A stretch of 64,000 nucleotides of DNA from Salinimonas lutimaris. GTDB lineage: Bacteria > Pseudomonadota > Gammaproteobacteria > Enterobacterales > Alteromonadaceae. Where the stretch lies: NCBI RefSeq assembly GCF_005222225.1, contig NZ_CP036536.1:3992001-4056000 (forward strand), written 5' to 3'. Numbering within the stretch: the first letter of the stretch is position 1; every line of letters begins with the position of its first letter. This document shows positions 1 to 8,334 of the stretch, piece by piece. The notes under the pieces are model-generated. The model was not told the origin of the DNA. It made no database searches and saw only the letters and a program-made list of their open reading frames with translations. The position numbers were made by a program, and so were the translations under genes.

Positions 1-60
1 GGTGATATTGCCGCAGCGATACACTTCCACAAAAGTTTTTAACTGGGTGAGATACGCCAT
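1..60 (-). CDS. LysR-family regulator, N-terminal fragment
   Basis: The reverse complement of the first 60 bases starts with ATG at 60 and reads without stops to the window edge. The 20 residues include LKTFVEVYRCGNIT, which matches the first helix of a LysR DNA-binding domain (the usual pattern is LxxFxxVxxxGSxT). Only the first third of the helix-turn-helix is present. It is divergent from the DJ-1/PfpI gene with about 106 bases between starts, the usual layout for a LysR gene and its target. The family call rests on a short stretch, so it is moderate. The control of the neighbour is inferred from position. Confidence 0.6.
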   Translation of the reverse strand, partial: MAYLTQLKTFVEVYRCGNIT

Positions 61-166
61 AATGACTGACCCATCAGATTTTTGATGACTGCCCTAAATT
101 TATCTGACTTCTGCCAACAGCACAATTTGCTTAGGATACGCGCCATCTTAAACAAGACAGGCATTA

Positions 167-1018
167 ATGATGAAAGCACCAATTACGCTGATTTCACTGG
201 CGGTTGCTGCCGGTATGTCGGGCCAGGCAATGGCTCAGGACAGCAAGGGAGAGATCCTGGTTTTGTTGTCCAGTGAAAATGTAATGCAGCTGGCCGATGG
301 CAAAACAGAACCCACCGGTTACTACCTGAATGAATTTGGCGTTCCGGCCAAAGCCCTGACCGAAGCTGGCTACACTCTGGTACTGGCAACTCCCAAAGGT
401 AATGCACCGGCGGTCGATAAAAAGTCAGTGATTCCGCAATATTTTGATGGCAACCCGGACACCATGCACCGTATTGAGCAGTTTGTGGCCTCTTTGGATG
501 GCATTGACGATACCCTGTCGTTACAGCAGGTTATTGATGCCGGACTGGATGAATACGAAGGTGTCTTTATTCCCGGTGGCCATGCGCCACTGATTGACCT
601 GGCCAATAACCCTGAGGTGGGGGCTATTTTGCGCCACTTCCATGACGCCGGCAAACCTACGGCAGCCATCTGCCACGGCCCGATTGCCCTGCTATCTGCT
701 CAGCAGCAGCCTCAACAATATGTGGCCGACCTGCAAGCCGGACGTCAGGCATCGGCATCTGACTGGATTTACGACGGTTATCAGATGACGATTTTCTCCA
801 CCCCGGAAGAAGAATACTTTGAAAGCACACTGGGTGACGCCACCTTGCTTTATTATCCGGCCGACGCGATGAACACCGCCGGCGGCAAAATGGATTATGC
901 CGACATGTGGCAGCCCCATGTAATGGTGGACAAAGAACTGATCACCGGCCAGAACCCGTTTTCTGATGACCTGCTCGCAGACAAGCTGATTGAACTGCTG
1001 GACCAGCAGGCTGACTGA
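167..1018 (+). CDS. exported DJ-1/PfpI family protein
   Basis: 283 residues. Residues 1-23 look like a Sec signal peptide ending AMA, so the mature protein should be periplasmic. The rest is a class I glutamine-amidotransferase-like fold: GGHAP at 137-141 forms the oxyanion region and C169-H170 in AAICHGP is the nucleophile elbow, with E56 in GYYLNE the likely acidic partner. Members act as glyoxalase III-type enzymes, chaperones or peptidases, and the sequence alone does not choose between them. A second ATG one codon on (170) is an equal start; the upstream GACAGG is a weak ribosome site. It faces a LysR gene and precedes a YqhD-type reductase by 33 bases, so the two may be cotranscribed. 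A role in carbonyl stress is inferred. Confidence 0.85.
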   Translation: MMKAPITLISLAVAAGMSGQAMAQDSKGEILVLLSSENVMQLADGKTEPTGYYLNEFGVPAKALTEAGYTLVLATPKGNAPAVDKKSVIPQYFDGNPDTMHRIEQFVASLDGIDDTLSLQQVIDAGLDEYEGVFIPGGHAPLIDLANNPEVGAILRHFHDAGKPTAAICHGPIALLSAQQQPQQYVADLQAGRQASASDWIYDGYQMTIFSTPEEEYFESTLGDATLLYYPADAMNTAGGKMDYADMWQPHVMVDKELITGQNPFSDDLLADKLIELLDQQAD

Positions 1019-1051
1019 TTTTATCCCGATTTATCTGTAGAGGAATAATAC

Positions 1052-2206
1052 ATGCTGAATTTTAACTTTAAAAACCAGACCGAAATCTTATTCGGCCAGG
1101 GCCAGCTTAGCGAAGTCCCGGCCCGTTTACCGGCTAATGCCAAAGTGCTGTTTTTATATGGCGGTGGCTCCATTAAAAATAACGGTATTTATGATCAGGT
1201 GATGCGCACCCTGGCAGACGCCGACGTGGTTGAGTTTCAGGGGGTTGAGCCTAACCCGGAATATGAAACCCTGATGAAAGCCGTGCATACCGCTCGCGAC
1301 AACCAGGTGAACTTTATTCTGGCAGTGGGTGGCGGTAGCGTGATTGACGGCGCCAAGTTTATTGCCGCAGCGGTTAACTTTGAAGGTAACCCGTGGGATA
1401 TTCTGGTTGCCGGCGCCAGCTTTGACAACCCGCTACCTGTTGGTGCAGTACTGACACTGCCGGCCACAGGCTCAGAAAGTAACGGCAACTCAGTGGTAAC
1501 ACGTAAAGAAACCGCGCAGAAGCGGGCGTTTTCATCAGAAAGCGTACAACCGGTATTTGCTGTACTGGATCCGGAGTTCACTTTCTCACTGCCACCGCGC
1601 CAGGTGTCCAACGGTGTGGTTGATGCCTTTGTTCATGTGATTGAGCAGTACCTGACCTACCCGGTCAACGCACCACTGCAAGACCGCTTTGCTGAGGGTA
1701 TTTTACAGACGCTGGTCACCGAAGGCCCGAAAGCGCTGGCTACGCCAGAGGATTATGATGTGCGCGCCAATGTGATGTGGTCTGCCACCATGGCCTTAAA
1801 CGGCCTGATTGGCAAAGGTGTGCCACAGGACTGGGCCACCCACATGATTGGCCATGAGCTGACTGCCCTGTATAACCTGGATCACGCCGTGACCCTGGCT
1901 ATCGTGCTGCCGTCACTGATGTATGTGCAGCGCGACCAGAAAAAAGCCAAGATTCTGCAACTGGGCGAACGGGTATTTGGCATTACCTCTGGTGATGATG
2001 CCACTCGAATCGATCTGACGATTAAAGCGGTGCAGGACTTCTTTGAATGCATGCAGATTCAGACCCGCCTGTCGGATCACAATGTGGAAAAAGCCGGCAT
2101 TGACGATATCGTGGCAAACCTTGAGCGTAATGGTATGACCGCGCTGGGCGAGCACGGTGATATTGACCTGGCCAGGGCCCGCGAGATTCTCACGCTGGCA
2201 GCCTAA
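1052..2206 (+). CDS. yqhD: NADPH-dependent aldehyde reductase, YqhD type
   Basis: 384 residues, an iron-containing (group III) alcohol dehydrogenase. It carries the two glycine motifs of the NADP-binding half, GGGS at 37-40 and GGGSVIDGAK at 93-102. The metal ligands line up with those of E. coli YqhD: D191, H195, H264 and H278, the last two in WATHMIGHEL and LDHAVTLAIVLP. YqhD reduces short aldehydes such as butanal, acrolein and methylglyoxal in the cytoplasm, protecting against lipid-peroxidation products. AGAGGAAT sits about 8 bases before the ATG. In E. coli the gene is under the AraC-type YqhC; here the neighbour that overlaps its stop is a LysR gene on the other strand. Family and close subfamily are firm; physiological substrate is inferred. 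Confidence 0.9.
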   Translation: MLNFNFKNQTEILFGQGQLSEVPARLPANAKVLFLYGGGSIKNNGIYDQVMRTLADADVVEFQGVEPNPEYETLMKAVHTARDNQVNFILAVGGGSVIDGAKFIAAAVNFEGNPWDILVAGASFDNPLPVGAVLTLPATGSESNGNSVVTRKETAQKRAFSSESVQPVFAVLDPEFTFSLPPRQVSNGVVDAFVHVIEQYLTYPVNAPLQDRFAEGILQTLVTEGPKALATPEDYDVRANVMWSATMALNGLIGKGVPQDWATHMIGHELTALYNLDHAVTLAIVLPSLMYVQRDQKKAKILQLGERVFGITSGDDATRIDLTIKAVQDFFECMQIQTRLSDHNVEKAGIDDIVANLERNGMTALGEHGDIDLARAREILTLAA

Positions 2207-3165
2207 CCCTTATTGCCGGGCGTGAATGATTTTGCCAGTTGTTCACAGCGCCCGGCATGCTCGGCCAGTATGGCTTTGATTTCCTGGCGCAGCCAGCGGC
2301 GCAGCGGATCTTCATGGGTACGCGGATGCCAAACCTGCTCAATCTGCGCCTGCGGCGCGGCGATGGGCGTTGGATGCATCATCAGCTCTGATGCCACACT
2401 GCACATGTGCACGGCAATCGGCTCCAGACAGGTCAGCAGCATGTCAGACGCTTTAATCACATGAGGCAGGGTTAAAAAACTCGATGCCCCGGCAATCACA
2501 TCACGACTAAGCCCTTCGGCATCCAGCGCTTTATCCATAATACCTTTAAAGTCGCCATTTAAGGTGGTGACCACGTGCTTACAACGTACAAAGTTGGTCA
2601 GAGTCTGGGCCTTTCCCCAGTACTGATTACTTCTGTCACTAAGTACCACAAAGGCAAATGAAGACAATGCCTGGCGAAAAAAGTGGTTGGGCAGTGCATC
2701 AAAAAAGCCGGCAATGGCAATATCGCAGTCGCCATTTTCCAGTGCTTTGAGCGGAAATTCTCCGGTGGTGTTGCAGGTCACAATGCGTACCTTCGGCGCC
2801 TGCTCCTGCACCCGTCGAATCAGCTTTGGCAGCAACATAAATTCGATAAAGTCGGTGGAGTAGAGTCTGATGGTGTCTGTACGCCCGGCCAAATCCTGCT
2901 CGCTGCTGCGAATGTAAAATCCTTCCAGCGATTTGACCAGGGTACACACTTCCTGTGCCATCACATCAGCTTTCGGGGTGGGGGCCAGACCGCGACCGGT
3001 GCGCACAAACAAGGGATCATCAAATTCTGCCCGGAGTTTTTTCAGTTTGTGACTCAAAGCCGGCTGACTCAGATTCATCCGCACCGAGGCCCGGCTCAGG
3101 CTGCGTTCTTCGTACAGCACAGTAAATAGCATTAACAGATTAAAGTCTTTCGACGCGATATTCAT
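2203..3165 (-). CDS. LysR-family transcriptional regulator
   Basis: 320 residues. The N-terminal winged helix spans about 7-65, with the recognition segment SRASVRMNLSQPALSHKLKK and the family's LFVRTGRG turn. The remainder (about 95-300) is the LysR substrate-binding region. It is tail-to-tail with the yqhD-like gene, sharing 4 bases (2203-2206), and head-to-head with the Old Yellow Enzyme gene across about 170 bases. Divergent placement makes the flavoenzyme the more likely target; this is inference from layout. The effector is unknown. Confidence 0.9.
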   Translation of the reverse strand: MNIASKDFNLLMLFTVLYEERSLSRASVRMNLSQPALSHKLKKLRAEFDDPLFVRTGRGLAPTPKADVMAQEVCTLVKSLEGFYIRSSEQDLAGRTDTIRLYSTDFIEFMLLPKLIRRVQEQAPKVRIVTCNTTGEFPLKALENGDCDIAIAGFFDALPNHFFRQALSSFAFVVLSDRSNQYWGKAQTLTNFVRCKHVVTTLNGDFKGIMDKALDAEGLSRDVIAGASSFLTLPHVIKASDMLLTCLEPIAVHMCSVASELMMHPTPIAAPQAQIEQVWHPRTHEDPLRRWLRQEIKAILAEHAGRCEQLAKSFTPGNKG

Positions 3166-3338
3166 AATTTGGAACAGCTTTATTTAAAACATTCATTTTT
3201 TATATTTTCAATCATCCCTATTTCCTATCCGTATAGCAAGGTACGACCTGCTTAAATGGTTTAACGTTACTGACACGCCAGCGCAGTAAGCTGGGTGCTT
3301 AAGTACCTTCACTCACAGTAAAGAAGGAAGAATTGATT

Positions 3339-4445
3339 ATGTCAGCACTGTTTGACACATTTACGCTCAAAGATGTCACTCTGCGTAACCGTATTGCCGT
3401 TCCCCCTATGTGCCAGTACAGCGCAGAAGATGGTTTTGTAAACCAGTGGCATGAGGCGAACTATCAGTCTTTTGCCCGCGGCGGAGCCGGACTGGTGATT
3501 GTTGAGGCAACAGCGGTATCACCAGAAGGCCGGATTTCACCTGAAGATTTGGGTATCTGGAAAGATGAACATGTAGCGGGTCTGGCCAATGTGGCTCAGC
3601 GTATCAAAGACCAGGGCGCAGTAGCCGGTATTCAGATTGCCCACGCCGGTCGTAAAGCATCAGCGAACAGCCCCTGGAATGGTGATGATCATCTGGCCGA
3701 AGACGATCCGAAAGGCTGGCCCATCATTGGTCCTTCAGCGGTACCGTTTGGCGCCAACTTACCACGTACACCAGAAGCCATGACCAAAGCCGACATTGAG
3801 CGAGTCAAAGCCGACTTTGTCGCCGGGGCAAAACGTGCTCTACAAGCCGGTTATGAATGGCTTGAACTGCACTTTGCGCACGGCTATCTGGCGCAGAGCT
3901 TTTTCTCTAAACATGCCAATACCCGTACCGATGAGTACGGCGGTGATGCCGAAGGCCGGGGTCGTTTCCTGCTGGAAACGCTGGACGCGGTACGCGAGGT
4001 ATGGCCAGACAACCTACCACTGACCATCCGCTTTGGTGTGATTGAGTATGATGGTGATGATGAACAAACTCAGGTGGAGTCAATTGAACTGGTTAAGCAG
4101 TTTAAAGCCAGAGGCGCTGATTTTGTCAGTGTGAGTGTTGGCTTTAATACACCGGATGCCAACATTCCGTGGGGCCCAGCATTCCTGGCCCCCGTTGCCG
4201 AGCGGGTCCGCCGTGAAGCAGACATTCCGGTGGCAACAGCCTGGGGTGTGGATACGCCGGAACTGGCCAACGACACCGTAGAAAAAGAGCAGCTGGATCT
4301 GGTCATGGTTGGCCGGATGCATCTGACCAACCCTCACTGGGCATACTTTGCGGCCAAAAAGCTGGGCGTAGAGAAGCCATCATGGGTTATGCCAGCGCCT
4401 TATGCGCACTGGCTACAGCGCTACGCGCCGTCTGACGAACGTTAA
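3339..4445 (+). CDS. Old Yellow Enzyme family NADH:flavin oxidoreductase (YqjM/XenA type)
   Basis: 368 residues from the ATG at 3339. This start is preferred over the in-frame TTG at 3333 because GAAGGAAG (3323-3330) lies 8 bases before the ATG. It is a single FMN-binding TIM barrel of the thermophilic-like/YqjM class: C25 in PPMCQY tunes the flavin, AHAGRKAS (101-108) binds substrate, and H178/H181 with Y183 in HFAHGYL are the ligand-binding and proton-donor residues. The family reduces activated C=C bonds (enals, enones, maleimides), nitroesters and nitroaromatics with NAD(P)H. It faces a LysR gene and ends at a strong terminator, so it is probably monocistronic. Physiological substrate is unknown; detoxification of electrophiles is the usual proposal. 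Confidence 0.9.
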   Translation: MSALFDTFTLKDVTLRNRIAVPPMCQYSAEDGFVNQWHEANYQSFARGGAGLVIVEATAVSPEGRISPEDLGIWKDEHVAGLANVAQRIKDQGAVAGIQIAHAGRKASANSPWNGDDHLAEDDPKGWPIIGPSAVPFGANLPRTPEAMTKADIERVKADFVAGAKRALQAGYEWLELHFAHGYLAQSFFSKHANTRTDEYGGDAEGRGRFLLETLDAVREVWPDNLPLTIRFGVIEYDGDDEQTQVESIELVKQFKARGADFVSVSVGFNTPDANIPWGPAFLAPVAERVRREADIPVATAWGVDTPELANDTVEKEQLDLVMVGRMHLTNPHWAYFAAKKLGVEKPSWVMPAPYAHWLQRYAPSDER

Positions 4446-4502
4446 TCGTCTGGTCACGGGCATGATGCCCTGATCGAGTGATAACACAGAAAGCGTAAGT
4501 AC

Positions 4503-4528
4503 AACGCTACCTTCGGGTAGCGTTTTTT
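4503..4528 (+). terminator. rho-independent terminator of the OYE gene
   Basis: Perfect 9-bp stem AACGCTACC / GGTAGCGTT closed by a TTCG tetraloop, followed by a run of T. It lies 58 bases after the oxidoreductase stop and just before the end of the convergent LysR gene. Confidence 0.9.
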
Positions 4529-4534
4529 ATGCCG

Positions 4535-5434
4535 TTATACCTGGTCCAGCTGTGTTTGTAACACCGGTATCAGGGTATGCATACGCGCGGGCAAGTCCCG
4601 GTCACTGCGATAAACCAGATACAGCGGCTCTTCAATCAGCGGAATATTTCCCATTACGCTTAACGCGCTTTGATACGCACTGGCCTCAAGCACGCTGCGT
4701 GGCAGCACAGTAAACCCCAACCCCATAGACACCGGCAGTAAAATCTCATGAATCTGATTCACAAAGCTCTTGGTCGGTATTTTGTTAAACGGCACTGCTC
4801 TGAGCACATCCGACTCACTGCGATTTAAATACAGACTGGTGTAATAGTCGCTGTCGGGATGGCGCACCATCCCCAGGTCAAACAGGTAATCTGCCAGATT
4901 CTGCGCGCCCTGCGGGCGACTGGCCGGAACAATAATGGCAATGGCCTCGCGACCGATTTTACGGGCCTCAAAGCTCAGTGAGTCCGGCTTTTCGGTGACA
5001 ATACCCAGGTCAATCTGATTACTTTTCAGTGCATTTAGCACACTTTGATAGGGCGCGGCCTGCAAATGAATGCGCAGTCCCGGATGGGCCTGCTGCTCTT
5101 CAAGCAACCTGGCGTACAGGCGGATCGCGCTGGAGCCGGAACAAGCTATCCGGCAGGTACCGTTGTACGGATCATCGGCTCCCAACTGCATCAGTAACTG
5201 CTGCTCGTTATCTTCAAGCGTCTGGGCGTAGGTGTACAGCTTTTCACCCTGCATGGTGACAGTAAAGGTTTTTCCCGTTCGCTTAATTAACGGATAGCCA
5301 CAGGCAGACTCCAGTTTCTGAATATGCTGACTGACTCCCGGTTGAGTCATAAACAGTTTTTCGGCGGTCCGGGTAAAATGTCCCGTGTCCACCAGCACGC
5401 TGAAGGTACGCAACCAGATGGGATTTATTTTCAT
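4535..5434 (-). CDS. LysR-family transcriptional regulator
   Basis: 299 residues, the typical LysR length. The helix-turn-helix covers about 5-62, with FTRTAEKLFMTQPGVSQHIQ as the core and a PLIKRTGK wing. The rest is the effector-binding domain. It ends 7 bases after the OYE terminator and is divergent from the glyoxalase-fold gene, with 98 AT-rich bases between the starts. That region (about 5440-5480) contains two TTATCA elements and an ATAA/TTAT dyad that could be an operator; this is suggestive only. Control of the VOC gene is inferred from the divergent layout. Confidence 0.9.
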   Translation of the reverse strand: MKINPIWLRTFSVLVDTGHFTRTAEKLFMTQPGVSQHIQKLESACGYPLIKRTGKTFTVTMQGEKLYTYAQTLEDNEQQLLMQLGADDPYNGTCRIACSGSSAIRLYARLLEEQQAHPGLRIHLQAAPYQSVLNALKSNQIDLGIVTEKPDSLSFEARKIGREAIAIIVPASRPQGAQNLADYLFDLGMVRHPDSDYYTSLYLNRSESDVLRAVPFNKIPTKSFVNQIHEILLPVSMGLGFTVLPRSVLEASAYQSALSVMGNIPLIEEPLYLVYRSDRDLPARMHTLIPVLQTQLDQV

Positions 5435-5532
5435 AATATGCAGTTATCAAAATAAGAAAAAACCATAATTTATCATTTTGCTGGGTTCAGCGTAACCTTG
5501 CTCATGAATTAACAACACACCGGAGCAATATC

Positions 5533-6042
5533 ATGAGTGAACAAGCCCCTTTCCCCAGAACATTTTCACACATCGGTCTGTCAGTACCTGACCTGGATGC
5601 GGCGGTAAAATTTTATACCGAAGTACTTGGCTGGTACCTGATTATGGAACCTACCAGAATTGAAGAAGACGACAGCGCTATTGGTGAAATGTGTACGGAT
5701 GTTTTTGGTGCAGGCTGGGGAGAATTCCGGATTGCTCACTTGTCGACCGGTGATCGTATCGGAGTAGAGATTTTTGAATTTAAAAATCAGGAAAACCCGG
5801 AAAATAACTTTGAATACTGGAAAACCGGTATCTTCCACTTCTGCGTACAGGATCCTGATGTAGAAGGTCTGGCTGAGAAAATTGAAGCGGCTGGCGGTAA
5901 ACGCCGGATGCCGAAGCCTCGCTATTACTATCCGGGCGAAAAACCCTTCCGCATGATTTATATGGAAGACCCGTTTGGTAATATTCTGGAAATTTACAGC
6001 CATAGCTATGAGTTAACTTACTCAGCCGGCGCTTACCAGTAA
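5533..6042 (+). CDS. VOC superfamily protein, glyoxalase I-like
   Basis: 169 residues with two beta-alpha-beta-beta-beta modules of the vicinal oxygen chelate fold (about 10-85 and 98-158). The four expected metal ligands are at their usual places: H13 (SHIGLSV), E79 (GVEIFEF), H102 (FHFCV) and E153 (GNILEIYS). This His/Glu/His/Glu set is that of metal-dependent glyoxalase I and relatives, but the protein lacks enough family-specific sequence for me to call it gloA. CCGGAGCA precedes the ATG by about 7 bases. It is divergent from a LysR gene. The likely role is on methylglyoxal or another small electrophile in the cytoplasm; the reaction is unproven. Confidence 0.85.
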   Translation: MSEQAPFPRTFSHIGLSVPDLDAAVKFYTEVLGWYLIMEPTRIEEDDSAIGEMCTDVFGAGWGEFRIAHLSTGDRIGVEIFEFKNQENPENNFEYWKTGIFHFCVQDPDVEGLAEKIEAAGGKRRMPKPRYYYPGEKPFRMIYMEDPFGNILEIYSHSYELTYSAGAYQ

Positions 6043-6045
6043 ATA

Positions 6046-6074
6046 AAAAAAGGCCCGCTACACAAGTAGCGGGC
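6046..6074 (-). terminator. terminator of the small RNA candidate
   Basis: Stem of 9 bp, GCCCGCTAC / GTAGCGGGC with a 4-base loop, followed on the minus strand by a T-rich tract (the A-run at 6044-6051 on the plus strand). It works only leftward. Confidence 0.75.
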
Positions 6075-6151
6075 AAACTCATCACATAAGAAAGTGACAA
6101 ACGAAGGATCGAACAGTAAGTGCCTGAGGGAGTCAGGCGGAAGTGTTACTG
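6048..6151 (-). ncRNA. candidate small RNA
   Basis: Not a known family that I recognise. The region between the VOC gene and the yceI terminator holds the signals of an independent minus-strand transcript. There is a promoter-like pair CTGACT (6184-6179) and TATATT (6162-6157) with 16 bases between. Then comes a long imperfect stem-loop at 6154-6110 whose arms pair CGA-CAGTAA-(internal loop)-GCCTGA around a CTCCC loop. A single-stranded linker follows. The end is a 9-bp GCCCGCTAC / GTAGCGGGC hairpin (6074-6053) followed on this strand by seven T. The hairpin has no T-run on the plus strand, so it cannot serve the VOC gene as a normal terminator. Expected length is about 100 nt. Expression is untested. 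Confidence 0.5.
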
Positions 6152-6156
6152 TCGAA

Positions 6157-6184
6157 AATATATACGTACTTTCTAATAAGTCAG
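6157..6184 (-). promoter_or_regulatory. putative promoter of the small RNA candidate
   Basis: On the minus strand CTGACT (4 of 6 to TTGACA) is followed after 16 bases by TATATT (5 of 6 to TATAAT). The predicted start is near 6151. Confidence 0.35.
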
Positions 6185-6230
6185 TTCTTTTTTATCACCT
6201 TTTTTTACTATTTTTTTGTGTTGCTCAGGC

Positions 6231-6259
6231 ATAAAAAAAGCAAAGCGTCATGCTTTGCT
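6231..6259 (-). terminator. terminator of the nudE-cysQ-yceI operon
   Basis: Stem AGCAAAGC / GCTTTGCT with a 5-base loop, followed on the minus strand by seven T (A-run at 6233-6239 on the plus strand). It lies 38 bases past the yceI stop. Confidence 0.85.
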
Positions 6260-6296
6260 CTTTATCTGTTTCTGTAAGCCGGTCACGGCTTATTGA

Positions 6297-6869
6297 TTAC
6301 TGCTGATCAAAAGTCACGGCAAAGGTAACCGGTACAGCCATGGTGATACTGTCCAGCCCGGCAATGCTCTGCAGCATCTTAACCCCTTCAGCCAGGTCAA
6401 AATCACCGGCATTTAACACGGTCGGAGCCACGGTGGAGACCGTCAGCGTGTCATCATTTAAGCGATTAATCATCACCTTGAAGGTGGTCGCGACATTTTT
6501 GCCGTGCAAATCAATAGCCCCTTCAATGGTACGAATTTGCGACTCGCCGGCTGACATCGACATCACATCATCAGGCAGGCTGGCAGTAAACATCGCATTG
6601 GAAAATTCAGCGGTTTCAAACAGCTTTTCCTGCATTCGGGTATTGCGGATCTCTATGGCTGTATTCACCGAGCTCAGCGGTACCGCGACCGTCAGTTTGC
6701 CATCATTGCCCACACTACCGCTTAGTGTATCAAACTGATGTACCTCGGTGATTTGCGCATTTTTGGTGCTTAAAAAATGCAGTTCAGAAGCACCGGAGTC
6801 CAGTTGCCAGGCCGCAGAGGCCGGCAACGCCAGTAGCGCAGAAAGCGCCATTACAGAACGCGTTATCAT
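6297..6869 (-). CDS. YceI family periplasmic protein
   Basis: 190 residues. Residues 1-19 form a Sec signal peptide ending in PASAA, so the mature protein is periplasmic. The rest is the YceI-like lipocalin-type beta-barrel, opening with the family's WQLDSGASELHFLSTKN pattern and containing the central NTRMQEKLFETAEF segment. YceI proteins bind long isoprenoid-type lipids in a central pore; their physiological role is poorly known. The start lies 2 bases after the cysQ stop, so it is the last gene of a tight nudE-cysQ-yceI operon, and a strong terminator follows. There is no partner cytochrome b561, which often accompanies YceI elsewhere. Confidence 0.9.
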   Translation of the reverse strand: MITRSVMALSALLALPASAAWQLDSGASELHFLSTKNAQITEVHQFDTLSGSVGNDGKLTVAVPLSSVNTAIEIRNTRMQEKLFETAEFSNAMFTASLPDDVMSMSAGESQIRTIEGAIDLHGKNVATTFKVMINRLNDDTLTVSTVAPTVLNAGDFDLAEGVKMLQSIAGLDSITMAVPVTFAVTFDQQ

Positions 6870-6871
6870 TG

Positions 6872-7699
6872 TTACTCCTTTTCGTACTGAACAATGTCCT
6901 GCCAGGGCACACGCTGGTCGCCCATCACGACAAAGTCCGGGTTTTCAAGAGTGGTACGTTGGTTATAGGTCAGTGGCTCAAAGTCGGCGGCCAGAATACG
7001 ACCTCCCGCTTCTTCTACAATGCACTGAGACGCACCGGTATCCCACTCACCTGTGATACCGATACGCATGAACACATCCGCCTTGCCTTCTGCAATAAAA
7101 CAGGATTTGAGCGAGCAGCTGCCCAGCGGCAAGGTCTGGTAAACTCGCCGGGCGGTCATCCGGGACATAATTTTATCCCGGGCCTGACGGCGGCTGATGG
7201 CGATCATTACCACACTGTTTTGTGGATCGTCCAGCTTGCGGACGTGAATCTGACGGTGTTCATCCGGACATTCTTTATATGCCCCCTGCCCTTTGCTGGC
7301 GTAATACAGGGTTTGGCCCGGCGGCCAGAAAATCACACCGATTACCGGTTCATTGTTGTCAATCAGAGCAATGTTGACCGCAAAGTCGCCGCTACGAGCA
7401 ATAAATTCCTGCGTGCCGTCGATCGGGTCAATCAGCCAGTAGCGAGGCCATTTTTTACGCTCTTCAAGGCTGGCGTGTTTGTTTTCTTCCGACAAAATCG
7501 GGATATGTGGCGTGGCCGCGCTCAGCCGTTTATTGATAATATCATTCGCCCGGTAATCGGCGCTGGTGACCGGAGAGTCATCATCTTTCTGATAAGCGTC
7601 AAAATCGCCAGAGTTATAGATTCTCATTACATCGCGGCCGGCTTCCACCGCAATATCTTTTGCCAAAGCTAACAAAGTGTCTAAGGAATCTTCCTGCAT
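6872..7699 (-). CDS. cysQ: 3'(2'),5'-bisphosphate nucleotidase
   Basis: 275 residues, a member of the Li+-sensitive inositol-phosphatase superfamily. The metal-binding motifs are SEEN at 70-73 and DPIDGT at 91-96, with the second aspartate motif WDTGA near residue 218. CysQ removes the 3'-phosphate of PAP made during sulfate assimilation, relieving inhibition of PAPS reductase and of RNA degradation enzymes. It lies between nudE (3 bases upstream) and yceI (2 bases downstream). The nudE-cysQ pair is conserved next to type II secretion genes in Vibrio and relatives, which supports the call. Confidence 0.93.
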   Translation of the reverse strand: MQEDSLDTLLALAKDIAVEAGRDVMRIYNSGDFDAYQKDDDSPVTSADYRANDIINKRLSAATPHIPILSEENKHASLEERKKWPRYWLIDPIDGTQEFIARSGDFAVNIALIDNNEPVIGVIFWPPGQTLYYASKGQGAYKECPDEHRQIHVRKLDDPQNSVVMIAISRRQARDKIMSRMTARRVYQTLPLGSCSLKSCFIAEGKADVFMRIGITGEWDTGASQCIVEEAGGRILAADFEPLTYNQRTTLENPDFVVMGDQRVPWQDIVQYEKE

Positions 7700-7702
7700 G
7701 GT

Positions 7703-8266
7703 TTACTGCTCCTTTAACCATTGCTGGGCCAAAAACAGCGCAGCGATACACCGGGCTTCAATAAAGTCTTCCCGGGCCAGTAAGGCAGCGGCGTCGCTGA
7801 GTTTCCAGTGCACCACTTCCAGCGGCTCAGGCTCATCCCCTTCGAGTTGCTGAGGATACAGGTCCCGGGCCACCACAATTCGCATTTCAGAGTTAAAAAA
7901 GTTTGGCGCCATATTCACCTTGTGAATTTCGTGCAGATCGCGGGCAGCGAACCCGGCTTCTTCCTGCAATTCACGGTTGGCCGCCTGAATCGCATCCTCA
8001 CCCGGGTCAATCAGCCCCTTGGGAAAGCCAAGCTGGTAAGAATGGTTACCGGCCGCATATTCACGCACCAGAACAATCGTATCATCGTCTAAAAGTGGCA
8101 CAATCATCACTGCACCATGACCGCCTCCTGCCATACGTTCAAATTGCCGGGTAGCACCATTGGAAAACTCCAGGTCGACACGTTCAACCTTGAACAGTCG
8201 GCTCCGGGCAACGATTTCACGATGATGTATTTGCGGCAATGTCGTAGCAGGATCTTTTTTACTCAT
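7703..8266 (-). CDS. nudE: ADP compounds hydrolase NudE (Nudix)
   Basis: 187 residues. The Nudix box is complete at about 84-106, with GLIDPGED leading to RELQEEAGF (catalytic REL-EE at 98-103). NudE hydrolyses ADP-ribose, Ap3A and NADH in the cytoplasm. It opens a leftward operon with cysQ and yceI and is divergent from yrfG with about 70 bases between starts, as in E. coli where nudE and yrfG are also neighbours. Confidence 0.92.
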   Translation of the reverse strand: MSKKDPATTLPQIHHREIVARSRLFKVERVDLEFSNGATRQFERMAGGGHGAVMIVPLLDDDTIVLVREYAAGNHSYQLGFPKGLIDPGEDAIQAANRELQEEAGFAARDLHEIHKVNMAPNFFNSEMRIVVARDLYPQQLEGDEPEPLEVVHWKLSDAAALLAREDFIEARCIAALFLAQQWLKEQ

Positions 8267-8334
8267 ATTTCTCGTGACTTACTTTCGCTATGATAAGGTT
8301 AGTGTAAAGCTTAATGTATTATAAGGAAAACCGC

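Noticed and set aside
6053-6074. Hairpin as the terminator of the VOC gene
   Set aside because: No T-run follows on the plus strand; the A-run lies on the other side, so it serves only leftward transcripts.
6869-7672. 267-codon open frame on the plus strand over cysQ
   Set aside because: It is antisense to a clear cysQ with intact motifs and has no ribosome site or family features.
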